From: Cupriavidus yeoncheonensis
Lineage (GTDB): Bacteria > Pseudomonadota > Gammaproteobacteria > Burkholderiales > Burkholderiaceae
Reading direction: 5' to 3'
DNA: 64,000 nt
Assembly: GCF_905397275.1 (NCBI RefSeq)
Contig: NZ_CAJPUY010000001.1
Coordinates: 372,001 to 436,000, forward strand
How positions within the stretch are numbered: the stretch's first letter is position 1; every line of letters starts with the position of its first letter. Below, one piece after another: positions 38,060 through 47,963 of the stretch. The notes under the pieces were generated by a model. It saw only the letters and a program-made list of their open reading frames with translations, made no database searches and had not been told where the DNA came from. Made by a program: the position numbers and the translations under genes.

Positions 38060-38578
38060 ATGATCCGTTCGTCCGCGCTGTCGCTTTCGCTGCTTGCCGC
38101 CGCCCTCGCCACCGTGCCGGCATCGGCATCCGCCCAGTGGCAATGGCGCGACGCCAGTGGTCGCATGGTCTACAGCGACGTTCCCCCGCCTCCCGATATC
38201 AAGCGCATCGTGAAGGGGCCCGGGCAGCCCGCCGGCGAATACAATCCCGCCGAGGCCACCGCCACCAATGCCGAAGTCGCTCCGGCCCGGCCTGCCACGG
38301 CAAAGGCGGCAGCGGCACCCGCACCCACGGCCGAGGAAGCATTCCAGAAGCGCCGCGCGGAGCGACTCGAGGCGGCTGCCAAGGATGCACAGAAAGAGAT
38401 GGAGGCCAACGAGCGAGCCACGCGCTGCGCCCAGCTGCGCAACTACGCGCAGGGCCTGCAGCAGGGCGCGCGTACCGGCGTGATGACCTCGGACGGTGGC
38501 GTGCAGTTTCTGGGCGGCGAGCAGCGCCAGGCCGAGATCGTGAAAACGAACGCCAATATCGAGAAGGACTGCGGCTAA
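38060..38578 (+). CDS. DUF4124 domain exported protein
   Basis: A 172-residue secreted or periplasmic protein. Residues 1-25 are a signal peptide (LSLSLLAAALATVPASASA), followed by the DUF4124 motif QWQWRDASGRMVYSDVPPPP, a common N-terminal module in betaproteobacterial envelope proteins. An alanine/proline linker and a helical segment with two cysteines (Cys140-ish in TRCAQLRNYAQG and the penultimate CG) come after. The role is unknown. It lies 79 bases downstream of the transporter gene, on the same strand. Confidence 0.82.
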   Translation: MIRSSALSLSLLAAALATVPASASAQWQWRDASGRMVYSDVPPPPDIKRIVKGPGQPAGEYNPAEATATNAEVAPARPATAKAAAAPAPTAEEAFQKRRAERLEAAAKDAQKEMEANERATRCAQLRNYAQGLQQGARTGVMTSDGGVQFLGGEQRQAEIVKTNANIEKDCG

Positions 38579-38615
38579 GGCCTGTACCGGACACCAGCGC
38601 TGGTGTCCGCGGCCC

Positions 38616-38963
38616 TCAGCCGCCCCCGCGCAGCCATTTCTGCCCTTCGCGCGTGCCGCTCGCGCGCGTCTTCTGCACGCGCCGGCGCCGGGCCAGTTTC
38701 GGATCCGCGGTCAGGGGCCGATAGACCTCGACGCGATCGCCTGCACGCACGAGGGTATCGGGGGTCTTGAGCTTGCCGTAGATGCCGACGCGCATGGTCG
38801 ACGGATCCACTTCGGGACAGGCCTGCTGCAGGCCGGAGCCGATGATGGCGGCGGCGATCGTGGTGCCTTCCGGCACCTCGAGTTCCTTCAGGAAAACGGA
38901 ATCCGGCCTCGCGTAGCACACCGAGATGCGCACCATGCCCGGCGCGGCATCAGTGGGCGCCAT
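38616..38963 (-). CDS. rnfH: RnfH family protein
   Basis: A 115-residue protein with the ubiquitin-like RnfH domain (VRISVCYARPDSVFLKELEVPEGTTIAAAI and STMRVGIYGKLKTPDTLVRAGDRVEVYRPL), which ends in a basic tail (KLARRRRVQKTRASG). RnfH/YfjF is found with ratA and smpB in many Proteobacteria; its exact job is not firmly established. ATG 38963 overlaps the 3' end of ratA by 14 bases, with GAGGTGG upstream, so translation is coupled. The alternative ATG at 38936 is internal. Confidence 0.85.
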   Translation of the reverse strand: MAPTDAAPGMVRISVCYARPDSVFLKELEVPEGTTIAAAIIGSGLQQACPEVDPSTMRVGIYGKLKTPDTLVRAGDRVEVYRPLTADPKLARRRRVQKTRASGTREGQKWLRGGG

Positions 38964-39387
38964 AGACCACCTCGGCGCGCTTGACGAAGGCATCCACGAA
39001 GGTATTCGCGATCACGCTGAATACCGGGCCAATGATCTTCTCCAGCAGCAGGCTGGAGAACTCGTAGTGCAGGTGGAATTCGATCTTGCAGGCGTCCTCG
39101 CGCAGCGGCGTGAAGCGCCAGGAGCCGTTGAACGTCTTGAACGGCCCGTCGGCGAAAGTCATGTCGATGCGCGTGGGCCGCTCCTGCGTATTGCGCGTAT
39201 GGAAGAACTGCTGGATACCCTTGAACTGGATGTGGATCTTCGCATCCAGCATGGTTTCGGTCTGCTCGAACACCTCGACGCCACCACACCACGGGAGGAA
39301 CTTTGGGTAGTCCTCCACGCACGTGACCAGGTCGTACATCTGCGCGGCCGAATAGCCGAGCAGCACGGATTTATGGACGTCTGCCAT
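38950..39387 (-). CDS. ratA: RatA family ribosome-association toxin / START-like protein
   Basis: A 145-residue START/polyketide-cyclase-fold protein: MADVHKSVLLGYSAAQMYDLV then the YPKFLPWC loop (FLPWCGGVEVFE) and FKTFNGSWRFTPL. Relatives are described both as RatA, which blocks 70S ribosome association, and as the CoQ-binding Coq10 type. The ATG at 39387 is the family start; a further upstream ATG exists at 39426. Paired with rnfH and divergent from smpB over 211 bases, the same neighbourhood as in E. coli. A functional toxin role is not established by sequence. Confidence 0.88.
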   Translation of the reverse strand: MADVHKSVLLGYSAAQMYDLVTCVEDYPKFLPWCGGVEVFEQTETMLDAKIHIQFKGIQQFFHTRNTQERPTRIDMTFADGPFKTFNGSWRFTPLREDACKIEFHLHYEFSSLLLEKIIGPVFSVIANTFVDAFVKRAEVVYGAH

Positions 39388-39598
39388 GAATGGAACAATC
39401 GGGCATCCGGCCATACCGCACTGCAATATCGCGCCAATCGGACCTGGCGCGCCGCGGACATGGACCGGTACCGGGGCTGGTTTGCTAAAATCGGGATTCT
39501 AGCCGACACCGGCGTCCGCGGCATCCCCGCCGCAGCATGGGCCATTGAGCCCGCCCTGCCGGCGACATTTTCCACTTACGCACCCCTTACCCGCACGC

Positions 39599-40051
39599 AT
39601 GACCATTGCAGACAACAAGAAGGCCTTTTTCGACTACTTCATCGAAGAGCGATTCGAGGCTGGCATCGTGCTGGAAGGCTGGGAAGTCAAGGCGATCCGC
39701 GCGGGCCGCGTGCAGATCAAGGAAGGCTATGTCGTGGTGCGCGATGCCGAGATGTACCTGATCGGCGCCCACATCAGCCCGCTGCAGAGCGCCTCCACCC
39801 ACGTCAACCCGGATCCGGTGCGCACGCGCAAGCTGCTGCTCAAGGCAGACGAGATCAAGAAGCTGATCGGCAAGGTCGAACAGCGTGGCTATACGCTGGT
39901 GCCGCTGAACCTGCACTACACGCGCGGCCGCGTGAAATGCGAGATCGGCCTGGCAAAGGGCAAGAAGCTCTTCGACAAGCGCGAGACCGAGAAACAGCGC
40001 GACTGGCAGCGCGAGAAGTCGCGCATCATGAAGGGCGGCGGCAAGGAATAA
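39599..40051 (+). CDS. smpB: tmRNA-binding protein SmpB
   Basis: A 150-residue SmpB which delivers tmRNA to stalled ribosomes in trans-translation. The beta-barrel carries [19 protein letters not shown] and [15 protein letters not shown], and the basic C-terminal tail ends [13 protein letters not shown], which reads the empty decoding site. No clear ribosome-binding site precedes ATG 39599. The tmRNA gene (ssrA) is not in the window. It is convergent with the SPFH-protein gene, 18 bases away. Confidence 0.95.
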   Translation: MTIADNKKAFFDYFIEERFEAGIVLEGWEVKAIRAGRVQIKEGYVVVRDAEMYLIGAHISPLQSASTHVNPDPVRTRKLLLKADEIKKLIGKVEQRGYTLVPLNLHYTRGRVKCEIGLAKGKKLFDKRETEKQRDWQREKSRIMKGGGKE

Positions 40052-40069
40052 GCCGCCAGCCCTGCCCGA

Positions 40070-40999
40070 TCAGGCTGCCTTCTGCCCTTTCACGATCTGC
40101 AGGGCCGAGGCAATCATCCCGCTCATCTCGCCGAGGTTGCCCGGCACGATCAACGTATTGCCCTGCTTGGCCAGATTGCCGAAAGCCGTGACGTACTCCT
40201 CGGCCACCTTGAGGTTCACGGCCTCCATGCCGCCCTCCAGGCGGATCGCCTGACCGATCTTCTGGATGGCCTGCGCATTGGCCTCGGCCACCGCCAGGAT
40301 GGCCGCCGCCTCGCCCTGTGCCTTGTTGATGGCGGCCTGCCTCTCGCCTTCGGACTTCTGGATCGCTGCTTCGCGCGCCCCTGAGGCCAGATTGATCTGC
40401 TCCTGGCGCTTGCCTTCGGAGGCAGCGATCAGCGCGCGCTTTTCCCGCTCGGCCGTGATCTGCGCCTGCATGGCATGCAGGATCTCCTTCGGCGGCGTCA
40501 GGTCCTTGATCTCATAGCGCAATACCTTCACGCCCCAGTTGGCCGCGGCCTCGTCCAGCGCGTTGACCACGCTGTGGTTGATGAACTCGCGCTCCTCGAA
40601 AGTCTTGTCGAGTTCCAGCTTGCCGATGACCGAACGCAGCGTGGTCTGCGACAACTGCGTGATCGCCACCACGAAATTGCTCGAACCGTACGAAGCCTTC
40701 ATCGGGTCCGTGACCTGGAAATACAGCACGCCATCGACCTGAAGCTGCGTATTGTCCTTCGTGATGCATACCTGACTCGGTACGTCGAGCGGGATTTCCT
40801 TCAGGATGTGCTTGTACGCGACGCGATCAACGAATGGCACCACGATCGAAAGCCCGGGAGTCAGCGTTGCGTGATACCGCCCCAGGCGCTCAAGCACCCA
40901 GGCATGCTGCTGGGGCACGATCTTGACACCCCTCGCAATCAGCACGATCGCGGCAATCAGGATGATCAGCGGCAACAAGCCAAGCTGAAAGACTTCCAT
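40070..40999 (-). CDS. SPFH domain membrane protein (QmcA/stomatin-like)
   Basis: A 309-residue SPFH protein: N-terminal membrane segment (VFQLGLLPLIILIAAIVLI, residues 2-20), SPFH/band 7 domain to about 190 (QQHAWVLERLGRYHATLTPGL), coiled-coil helix at ~195-250 rich in Ala/Glu, and an oligomerisation tail. The partner NfeD-type gene lies immediately upstream on the same strand, the standard paraslipin/NfeD pair that forms large membrane microdomain cages. ATG 40999 follows GGAGGGTCCTAC. Its ligand is not known. It is more like QmcA than HflC because no HflK partner is seen. Confidence 0.87.
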   Translation of the reverse strand: MEVFQLGLLPLIILIAAIVLIARGVKIVPQQHAWVLERLGRYHATLTPGLSIVVPFVDRVAYKHILKEIPLDVPSQVCITKDNTQLQVDGVLYFQVTDPMKASYGSSNFVVAITQLSQTTLRSVIGKLELDKTFEEREFINHSVVNALDEAAANWGVKVLRYEIKDLTPPKEILHAMQAQITAEREKRALIAASEGKRQEQINLASGAREAAIQKSEGERQAAINKAQGEAAAILAVAEANAQAIQKIGQAIRLEGGMEAVNLKVAEEYVTAFGNLAKQGNTLIVPGNLGEMSGMIASALQIVKGQKAA

Positions 41000-41060
41000 G
41001 TAGGACCCTCCGGACAGTTGACAGCAGTGCCGCGCCACCAGGGCGCGGCAACAACGGGAA

Positions 41061-41486
41061 TCAGCGCGGCAGGACGATCAGCGTCGAACCGCGGACTTCG
41101 ACAATGCGGTAACGCCCCGGCGCGGCATCGGGGCCGGGGGCAAGCTCGACGGTCCAGTCCGCGCCACGGTACGGCACGCGCGCACGGCGGTAGGTGTCCC
41201 ATGCCGGCACTTCGAGCTCCTCGCCGATGTCGAGGTTGACGCCTGGATCGGCCGCCGCATTGCCCCTGCGCAGCCGGCCAAACCGCGTGCGGCGCAGCAG
41301 GACGATGGCGATGACCGCCACCAGTGCCGCCACCAGCGTCTGCGCCGGCGGCTCCAGCCCCGACAGCGCCGCGACGCCGCCTGCGGCCAGCCCGAGCGCA
41401 ACCATCAGCAGATAGAACGTTCCGGTAGCCAGCTCCGCTATCACGAGCACAGCCACGGCGACGAACCACAGGTAGTGCATTGCCAT
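41061..41486 (-). CDS. NfeD family membrane protein
   Basis: A 141-residue NfeD protein: three hydrophobic segments in residues 1-70 ([47 protein letters not shown]) followed by the soluble OB-fold NfeD domain (LDIGEELEVPAWDTYRRARVPYRGADWTVELAPG). It pairs with SPFH proteins, closing or anchoring their cages. It lies 61 bases before the SPFH gene and opens the pair. A terminator for the next minus-strand gene lies just upstream. Confidence 0.85.
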   Translation of the reverse strand: MAMHYLWFVAVAVLVIAELATGTFYLLMVALGLAAGGVAALSGLEPPAQTLVAALVAVIAIVLLRRTRFGRLRRGNAAADPGVNLDIGEELEVPAWDTYRRARVPYRGADWTVELAPGPDAAPGRYRIVEVRGSTLIVLPR

Positions 41487-41566
41487 GTGTCCCCTTTTCC
41501 CCGGGCAAGGCCGGGCTACCGTCTTCTACCGTCTTCAACCTTCGTCCAATGCGTCGGCAAAGAAAA

Positions 41567-41598
41567 ACCCCCGCAACGCCAGCGGCGTCTGCGGGGGT
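41567..41598 (-). terminator. ppsA intrinsic terminator
   Basis: ACCCCCGCA (41567-41575) pairs with TGCGGGGGT (41590-41598) and an inner ACGCC/GGCGT stem (41576-41580, 41584-41588), giving a long two-part hairpin. On the minus strand the T-run TTTTTCTTTG follows. It lies 82 bases beyond the ppsA stop at 41681. Confidence 0.8.
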
Positions 41599-41680
41599 CT
41601 TTGTTCACACCTGCCGCAGGGCCGGTGCTAACCGGCGCATCGCGGCGCCGGCAGTTGTCGTTATTGTGACGCCAAATACA

Positions 41681-44065
41681 TCAGGACGCCAGCTGTTGCC
41701 AGGTGTCGACCACCGAATCCGGGTTCAGCGAGATCGACTTGATGCCTTCCTTGACCAGCCAGGCGGCAAAGTCCGGGTGGTCCGAAGGTCCCTGGCCGCA
41801 GATGCCGACGTACTTGTCCTGGCGGATGCAGGCCTGGATCGCACGCGACAGCATGAAGCGGACAGCCGGATCACGCTCGTCGAAGTCCTTGGCCAGCAAC
41901 TCCATGCCGGAGTCGCGGTCCAGGCCCAGGGTCAGCTGGGTCAGGTCGTTCGAACCGATCGAGAAGCCGTCGAAGTACTGCAGGAACTCGTCAGCCAGGA
42001 TGGCGTTGGACGGCACTTCGCACATCATGATGACGCGCAGGCCGTTTTCGCCGCGCTTCAGGCCATGCTTGGCCAGCAGGCCGATGACCTTCTCGGCCTG
42101 GCCCAGGGTCCGCACGAACGGCACCATGATCTCGACGTTGGTCAGGCCCATTTCGTCGCGCACGCGCTTCATGGCCAGGCATTCCATCTCGAACGCTTCG
42201 GCGAAGTCTTCGGCGATGTAGCGCGAGGCGCCGCGGAAGCCCAGCATCGGGTTTTCTTCATCCGGCTCGTAGCGCGAACCGCCGATCAGCTTCTTGTACT
42301 CGTTGGACTTGAAGTCCGACAGGCGCACGATGACGGGCTTCGGATAGAAGGCGGCACCGATCGTGGCGATCCCTTCGGCGAGCTTGTCGACGTAGAACGC
42401 GCGCGGGCTGGCATGGCCGCGGGCCACGCTTTCCACGGCCTTCTTCAGGTCGGCGTCGACTTGCGGGTAGTCGAGGATGGCCTTCGGGTGCACGCCGATG
42501 TTGTTGTTGATGATGAACTCGAGGCGGGCCAGGCCCACGCCCGAATTCGGGATCTGTGCGAAGTCGAAGGCGAGCTGCGGGTTGCCGACGTTCATCGTCA
42601 GCTTGACGCTGATCTCCGGCATTTCGCCACGCTGGACTTCCGTCACCTCGGTTTCCAGCAGGCCGTCATAGATGCGGCCCTCGTCGCCTTCGGCGCACGA
42701 CACGGTCACCAGGGTGCCGTCCTTCAGCAGGTCGGTGGCATCGCCGCAACCGACCACGGCCGGGACACCCAGTTCACGGGCGATGATGGCCGCGTGGCAG
42801 GTACGGCCGCCACGGTTCGTGACGATCGCCGAGGCGCGCTTCATCACCGGTTCCCAGTTCGGGTCGGTCATGTCGGCCACCAGCACGTCGCCGGGCTGCA
42901 CGCGTTCCATTTCGGACGGGTCGTTGATGACGCGCACCGGGCCGGTACCGATCTTCTGGCCAATGGCACGGCCGCTGGTCAGGACCGGAGCGGTGCCCTT
43001 CAGCTTGAAGCGCAGCTCGGCCTTGCCAGCCGACTGGCTCTTCACGGTTTCCGGGCGGGCCTGCAGGATATAGATCTTGCCGTCCTTGCCGTCCTTGCCC
43101 CACTCGATATCCATCGGGCGGCCATAGTGCTTCTCGATGATCATGGCGTACTTCGCCAGTTCCGACACGTCGGTGTCGGTGATCGAGTAGCGGTTGCGCA
43201 GTTCGGCGGGAACGTCCACGGTCTTCACGCGGCCGGCTTCGCCCGGCTTGGTGAATTCCATCTTGATCAGCTTGGAGCCGATCGAGCGGCGGATGACCGG
43301 GTACTTGCCGGCCTGCAGCGTCGGCTTGAAGACGTAGAACTCGTCCGGGTTCACGGCGCCCTGCACCACCGTTTCGCCCAGGCCATAGCTGGAGGTGATG
43401 AAGACCACGTCCGGGAAGCCCGATTCGGTGTCGATGGTGAACATCACGCCCGACGAGGCCAGGTCCGAACGAACCATGCGCTGCACGCCGGCCGACAGCG
43501 CCACCACGTCGTGGGCAAAGCCCTTGTGCACGCGGTAGGAAATGGCACGGTCGTTGTACAGCGAGGCGAACACGTGCTTGATCTTGTCCAGCACATCGTC
43601 GATGCCGCTGACGTTCAGGTAGGACTCCTGCTGGCCTGCGAAGGAAGCATCCGGCAGGTCTTCCGCGGTAGCGGAGGAACGCACGGCGAACGAGGCCTCG
43701 GCACCTTCGCGCTCGGCGGCGCGCGCGTAGAACTCGCGCACTTCCTGCTCCAGGCGCGGCTGGAACGGGGCATCGACCACCCAGCCGCGGATCTCGGCGC
43801 CGGCTTCGGCCAGGGCCTTGACGTCATCGACGTTCAGGGTCTTCAGGCGTTCGGAAATACGGGTGGTCAGGTCGTTGTGGGCGAGGAAGTCGCGGAACGC
43901 CAGCGCGGTGGTGGCAAAACCACCGGGGACACGGACGCCGGCTTCGGCCAGCTGGGAGATCATCTCGCCCAGCGACGAATTCTTGCCGCCAACCGTTTCC
44001 ACATCCGACATGCGCAACTGCTCGAACGGCTGCACGTAGGCGCCGTTATTTGCCTGGTTAGTCAT
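41681..44065 (-). CDS. ppsA: Phosphoenolpyruvate synthase (pyruvate, water dikinase)
   Basis: A 794-residue PEP synthase, which makes PEP from pyruvate and ATP for gluconeogenesis. The N-terminal ATP-grasp domain begins with [11 protein letters not shown], the swivelling histidine is His424 in [11 protein letters not shown] (E. coli His421), and the C-terminal PEP-binding barrel has the [12 protein letters not shown] and CGQGPSDHP motifs. Length is normal. The regulator gene ppsR is divergent, 277 bases away, so phosphorylation control of this enzyme is local. Confidence 0.97.
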   Translation of the reverse strand: MTNQANNGAYVQPFEQLRMSDVETVGGKNSSLGEMISQLAEAGVRVPGGFATTALAFRDFLAHNDLTTRISERLKTLNVDDVKALAEAGAEIRGWVVDAPFQPRLEQEVREFYARAAEREGAEASFAVRSSATAEDLPDASFAGQQESYLNVSGIDDVLDKIKHVFASLYNDRAISYRVHKGFAHDVVALSAGVQRMVRSDLASSGVMFTIDTESGFPDVVFITSSYGLGETVVQGAVNPDEFYVFKPTLQAGKYPVIRRSIGSKLIKMEFTKPGEAGRVKTVDVPAELRNRYSITDTDVSELAKYAMIIEKHYGRPMDIEWGKDGKDGKIYILQARPETVKSQSAGKAELRFKLKGTAPVLTSGRAIGQKIGTGPVRVINDPSEMERVQPGDVLVADMTDPNWEPVMKRASAIVTNRGGRTCHAAIIARELGVPAVVGCGDATDLLKDGTLVTVSCAEGDEGRIYDGLLETEVTEVQRGEMPEISVKLTMNVGNPQLAFDFAQIPNSGVGLARLEFIINNNIGVHPKAILDYPQVDADLKKAVESVARGHASPRAFYVDKLAEGIATIGAAFYPKPVIVRLSDFKSNEYKKLIGGSRYEPDEENPMLGFRGASRYIAEDFAEAFEMECLAMKRVRDEMGLTNVEIMVPFVRTLGQAEKVIGLLAKHGLKRGENGLRVIMMCEVPSNAILADEFLQYFDGFSIGSNDLTQLTLGLDRDSGMELLAKDFDERDPAVRFMLSRAIQACIRQDKYVGICGQGPSDHPDFAAWLVKEGIKSISLNPDSVVDTWQQLAS

Positions 44066-44342
44066 GAAAGCCTCAAAACAAAGTAAGAAAACTGGCGCGG
44101 GGGTCCGGTATGTTCTTGTTGTTCTGTTCCCGAACGGATCGCTTGGCTAAACAACCCCGCAGAATTCAGGGGAATTGTGTTTTGTGGCTCTCGTCTCGCA
44201 GCGCACATTGTCGACAATTCCGGCCGCGATGGCCGCAAAGGCAAACGCCTACAGAATTGCTTAGCGAAAAGATCGCCGCTATTCTACCGTGCTGCGCCGC
44301 ACTTTTCTGCGGAACATCGTATCTATTTATTCCTGCTCGCCC

Positions 44343-45260
44343 ATGTCTGAGCCAGTCTCTGAGCCTGTCGCGCCCGACGGCGCCCAGCCGGCAAATGCCG
44401 GTGCAACGCCGCAGTCTCCCCAACCCGCCAAGAGCGACCGCCCCGCCACCCGTACGGTCTTCATTGTTTCGGACGGCACCGGCATTACCGCCGAGACGTT
44501 CAGCCATTCGATCCTGGCACAGTTCGAAATGCGTTTCCGCAAGGTGCGCATGCCATTCGTCGATACTCCGGAAAAGGCACATATCGCCGTTGGCAAGATC
44601 AACGAAGCGTTCCACGCCGAAGGGGTGCCACCCATCGTCTTCACCACGCTCGTCAACCAGGAAGCGAACAAGGCACTGCGCCGCGCCAAGGCGATGATCC
44701 TGGACATGTTCCAGACCTTCATCGAACCCCTGGAAAAGGAACTCGGGCTCAAGTCGACGCACGCGATCGGCCGCTTTCACCAGAACGCGGATACCGAGGC
44801 CTACAAGAACCGCATCGAGGCCATCAATTTCTCGCTCGCGCATGATGACGGCCAGTCACACAAGAACCTGCAGGAGGCCGACGTGATCCTCGTGGGGGTC
44901 TCGCGCAGCGGCAAGACGCCGACCAGCCTTTACCTGGCCATGCAGTACGGCCTGAAAGCGGCGAACTATCCGCTGATTCCCGACGACTTCGAGCGCGGCA
45001 AGCTGCCCAAGGCGCTGTACGACTACAAGAGCAAGATCTTCGGCCTTTCCATCGACCCGCAGCGTCTCACGGAAATCCGCAACGAGCGCCGGCCCGGCAG
45101 CAAGTACGCCGCGTTGGAAAACTGCCGCTACGAGGTGAACGAGGCCGAGGCCATGATGCGCCGCGAAGGCATCAAGTGGCTGTCGTCGACGCACAAGTCG
45201 ATCGAGGAAATCGCCACGACCATCCTGCAGGAAATCAAGGTCGATCGCGACAACTACTGA
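44343..45260 (+). CDS. ppsR: PEP synthase regulatory protein (kinase/pyrophosphorylase, DUF299)
   Basis: A 305-residue member of the DUF299 bifunctional serine/threonine kinase and phosphorylase family which inactivates and reactivates PEP synthase by ADP-dependent phosphorylation of a threonine near the catalytic histidine. The first ~40 residues are a variable Pro/Ala-rich tail; FIVSDGTGITAETF opens the domain, and GVSRSGKTPTSLYLA is the P-loop. The YALEN-type C-terminal helices end at IKVDRDNY. ATG 44343 is the first of the family frame. It is divergent from ppsA and convergent, 12 bases away, with the RNA methyltransferase gene. Confidence 0.93.
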   Translation: MSEPVSEPVAPDGAQPANAGATPQSPQPAKSDRPATRTVFIVSDGTGITAETFSHSILAQFEMRFRKVRMPFVDTPEKAHIAVGKINEAFHAEGVPPIVFTTLVNQEANKALRRAKAMILDMFQTFIEPLEKELGLKSTHAIGRFHQNADTEAYKNRIEAINFSLAHDDGQSHKNLQEADVILVGVSRSGKTPTSLYLAMQYGLKAANYPLIPDDFERGKLPKALYDYKSKIFGLSIDPQRLTEIRNERRPGSKYAALENCRYEVNEAEAMMRREGIKWLSSTHKSIEEIATTILQEIKVDRDNY

Positions 45261-45272
45261 ACGGCGCGGCGC

Positions 45273-46058
45273 CTATGGCGTCGTGCGCCGCTGCCGCACT
45301 GCCTCGAACAGGCAGATCGCGGTGGCGGCCGCTACGTTCAGCGATTCCAGGCCGCCGGGCTGCGGAATGCCGACGGTGCGCGCCACGCGTTCCATCCAGG
45401 CGGCACTGACGCCTGCGCCCTCATTGCCCACGATCCATGCAACCGGCTTGCGCAAGTCGGTATCGAACACCGCCGCGTCGGCATGCGATGACGTCGCCAG
45501 CAGCGGCACGGCCAGCCGCGGTGCCAGCATGTCGATGGTGCAGTGCTCGACGATGTTCAGGTGGAAGTTGGCGCCCATGCCGGCGCGCAGGGTCTTGATC
45601 GACCACGCGAACGCGCAACCGGTGCCCAGGAAGGCGTGACGGATGCCGGCTGCCGCGGCGCTGCGCAGGATCGACCCGACATTGCCGGCGTCCTGCAAGC
45701 CATCGAGGATGATGCAGTCTTCCTCGATCCGCGCCGGCAGATGCCCCGCCGGCGTCTCAATCACCAGCATCAGGTCGATGCCGTTTGCCACCCCGCTGAC
45801 CTGCACGAACAGTGCATCGGCCAGCACGACTAGCCGCTGGCTGTCGATCTGCGTCAGCAAGGGCGCCACTTCGGCGTGGTCGTAGTGGCGCTCCGACACT
45901 ACGCAACTGACCGGTTGCCCCAGGGCCGCGACGTAGGCCTGCGCAAGGTGCACGCCATCGAGCAGCGACTGCCCGGCCTTGCGGCGCTGGTGCGTCGACG
46001 TGGCGAGGGCCTTGAGATGTTTGAACAGCGCGTTGTCGCGCGAAGTGACGTGCTTCAC
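45273..46058 (-). CDS. TrmH/SpoU family RNA 2'-O-methyltransferase
   Basis: A 261-residue SPOUT methyltransferase which transfers a methyl group from SAM to ribose 2'-OH in rRNA or tRNA. An N-terminal RNA-binding part (HVTSRDNALFKHLKALATSTHQRRKAGQSLLDG) precedes the knotted domain with LDGLQDAGNVGSILRSAAA, WIVGNEGAGVS and GIPQPGGLESLNVAAATAICLFE. This is nearer the rRNA-modifying (RlmB-like) group than TrmL, but the target cannot be fixed. It follows rnhB by 28 bases. Confidence 0.9.
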   Translation of the reverse strand: MKHVTSRDNALFKHLKALATSTHQRRKAGQSLLDGVHLAQAYVAALGQPVSCVVSERHYDHAEVAPLLTQIDSQRLVVLADALFVQVSGVANGIDLMLVIETPAGHLPARIEEDCIILDGLQDAGNVGSILRSAAAAGIRHAFLGTGCAFAWSIKTLRAGMGANFHLNIVEHCTIDMLAPRLAVPLLATSSHADAAVFDTDLRKPVAWIVGNEGAGVSAAWMERVARTVGIPQPGGLESLNVAAATAICLFEAVRQRRTTP

Positions 46059-46086
46059 AGGTTGATTCTCGGTGCGCGCGCTGCGC

Positions 46087-46743
46087 TCAAAAGGCTACCG
46101 GGCCGCGGGCCAATGCCTCGCGCACGGGTGCGAAGGATCGCCGATGGTGCGGCGAAGCGCCGAATTGCGCGAGCGCCGCCAGGTGCTGCGGTGTCGGATA
46201 GCCCGAGTGGGCATCGAAGCCGTACTGCGGATAGGCGTCGTGCAAGACCAGCAGCTCGCGGTCCCGCGCGACCTTCGCCAGGATCGACGCCGCCGAGATT
46301 GCCTTGACCAGCGCGTCGCCCTTGACCACCGCCTCGACCGGAAACGGCACCTGCGGACACCGATTGCCGTCTACCTGGACCAGGTCCGGCGTAATGCCCT
46401 GCTCTGCCAGTCCCTGCACCGCGCGCTGCATCGCCAGCATGGACGCATGCAGGATGTTGATGGTATCGATCTCCTCCACAGTGGCGAAGGCGATATGCCA
46501 GCCCAGCGCACGCTCGCAGATCTTGTCGTAGAGTTCTTCGCGCTTTTTCGCGGTGAGTATCTTCGAATCCGCGAGCCCGCGAATCATCGGCTTGCCCGGA
46601 TCGAAAACCACGGCCGCAGCGTATACGGGCCCCGCCAGCGGCCCCCGGCCGGCCTCATCGACACCGCACAGGAACCGGACGCTTGCCGCGGCTGGCGCAA
46701 GGTCGAATCCCATCTGCGGAGACGGCGAATTGCGGCGCACCAT
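46087..46743 (-). CDS. rnhB: Ribonuclease HII
   Basis: A 218-residue RNase HII, which removes ribonucleotides and RNA from RNA-DNA hybrids. Metal ligands are Asp29/Glu30 in [15 protein letters not shown], Asp125 (QVDGNR) and Asp160 (KVARDRE). The start at 46743 overlaps the lpxB stop by one base (TGATG), so translation is coupled. The N-terminal 20 residues before the fold are slightly longer than in E. coli. Confidence 0.95.
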   Translation of the reverse strand: MVRRNSPSPQMGFDLAPAAASVRFLCGVDEAGRGPLAGPVYAAAVVFDPGKPMIRGLADSKILTAKKREELYDKICERALGWHIAFATVEEIDTINILHASMLAMQRAVQGLAEQGITPDLVQVDGNRCPQVPFPVEAVVKGDALVKAISAASILAKVARDRELLVLHDAYPQYGFDAHSGYPTPQHLAALAQFGASPHHRRSFAPVREALARGPVAF

Positions 46744-47951
46744 CAGGCCAGCCCCCTCGCGCGCACCAGGTCGACGACCACATCGGCGGCAATCTGCGCG
46801 GTATTGCACTTGAGCGTTTCGTGCATGCGCGTGAAGTGTTCGTACAGGAAGGCGATATTGCCCTGGTCATTGAGCTGCAGCAGCGTCTCGCGCGCCAGCG
46901 CTTCAGGCGTGGCATCGTCCTGCAGCAACTCGGGCACGACAAAGCGCCCTGACAGGATATTCGGCAGGCCCACGTAGGGCAGGTAGCCCTGTCGCTTCAT
47001 GATCTGCGCGGTCAGCCAGGGCACCTTGTACGAGATCACCATGGGCTTCTTGTAGAGCGCCGCCTCCAGCGTCGCGGTGCCGCTGGCCAGCAGCACCACA
47101 TCGGCTGCCTCCATGGCCAGGTGCGAATGGCCGTCGACAATGGTGAGGCGCAGCTCCGGGTACTGCTGGTGCAGGCTCTCCACGATGGCGCGCAACGGCG
47201 CGCTCGCGGCGGGAAGCACGAACGCCAGGTTCGGGTCCATGCGCTGCATCTGCGCCATGGCGGCGAAGAACGTGGCGCCGAGATTGCGCACCTCGGACTG
47301 CCGGCTACCTGGCAGCACCGCCACCACGCGGTGGCCTTCAGGCAGGCCCAGCGCCGTGCGCGCCCCTGCGACATCGGGCACCATCGGAATCACGTCGGCC
47401 AGCGGATGGCCCACATAGGTGGCCGGAATGCCGGCCTTGGCATAGATCTCGGGCTCGAACGGAAACAGGCAGAGAATGTGGTCGACCGCGCGCGCGATGG
47501 TGCGGATGCGCCCGCCCCGCCAGGCCCAGATCGAGGGACTGACGAAATGGACCACCGGAATCCCCGCGCGCCGCAGCGGCACCTCCAGCCCGAAATTGAA
47601 GTCCGGCGCATCCACGCCGATAAAACATACCGGCGGATTCGCCAGCAGCGAATCACGGATGGCACGGCGTGTTGCCAGGATCTCGCGCAGCGAACCCAGG
47701 ACTTCGACGTAGCCGTTGACCGACAGTGTCTCCATCGGCCAGTGCGAAACAAAGCCCTCCGCCATCATGCGCTTGCCGCCGATGCCGGCATAGCTGACTG
47801 TATCGCCCAGCCGGGCCTTGAGCCCGCCCAGCATCAACGATGCCAGCAGGTCGCCGGAAGCTTCGCCGGCCACCATGGCAATGGTGCCACGCTGACCGAC
47901 ATGGGTTCCGGTACCGGCAGGCAGCGAGCCCAGAATCGCGGTGTCGACCAT
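46743..47951 (-). CDS. lpxB: Lipid-A-disaccharide synthase
   Basis: A 402-residue glycosyltransferase (GT19) which joins UDP-2,3-diacylglucosamine and lipid X to form the lipid A disaccharide at the inner membrane. [16 protein letters not shown] is the family opening, with an N-terminal extension of about 26 residues before it that could mean a later start; [11 protein letters not shown] and GSRQSEVRN are conserved. Lies 12 bases after lpxA and overlaps rnhB by one base. Confidence 0.95.
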   Translation of the reverse strand: MVDTAILGSLPAGTGTHVGQRGTIAMVAGEASGDLLASLMLGGLKARLGDTVSYAGIGGKRMMAEGFVSHWPMETLSVNGYVEVLGSLREILATRRAIRDSLLANPPVCFIGVDAPDFNFGLEVPLRRAGIPVVHFVSPSIWAWRGGRIRTIARAVDHILCLFPFEPEIYAKAGIPATYVGHPLADVIPMVPDVAGARTALGLPEGHRVVAVLPGSRQSEVRNLGATFFAAMAQMQRMDPNLAFVLPAASAPLRAIVESLHQQYPELRLTIVDGHSHLAMEAADVVLLASGTATLEAALYKKPMVISYKVPWLTAQIMKRQGYLPYVGLPNILSGRFVVPELLQDDATPEALARETLLQLNDQGNIAFLYEHFTRMHETLKCNTAQIAADVVVDLVRARGLA

Positions 47952-47963
47952 GTCCGGTCAGTC

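Noticed and set aside
41480..44086. 868-codon open frame antisense to ppsA
   Set aside because: Shadow of ppsA; no known domain. The same applies to long plus-strand frames opposite ybiT (23325-24950) and the acylase (19150-20844).
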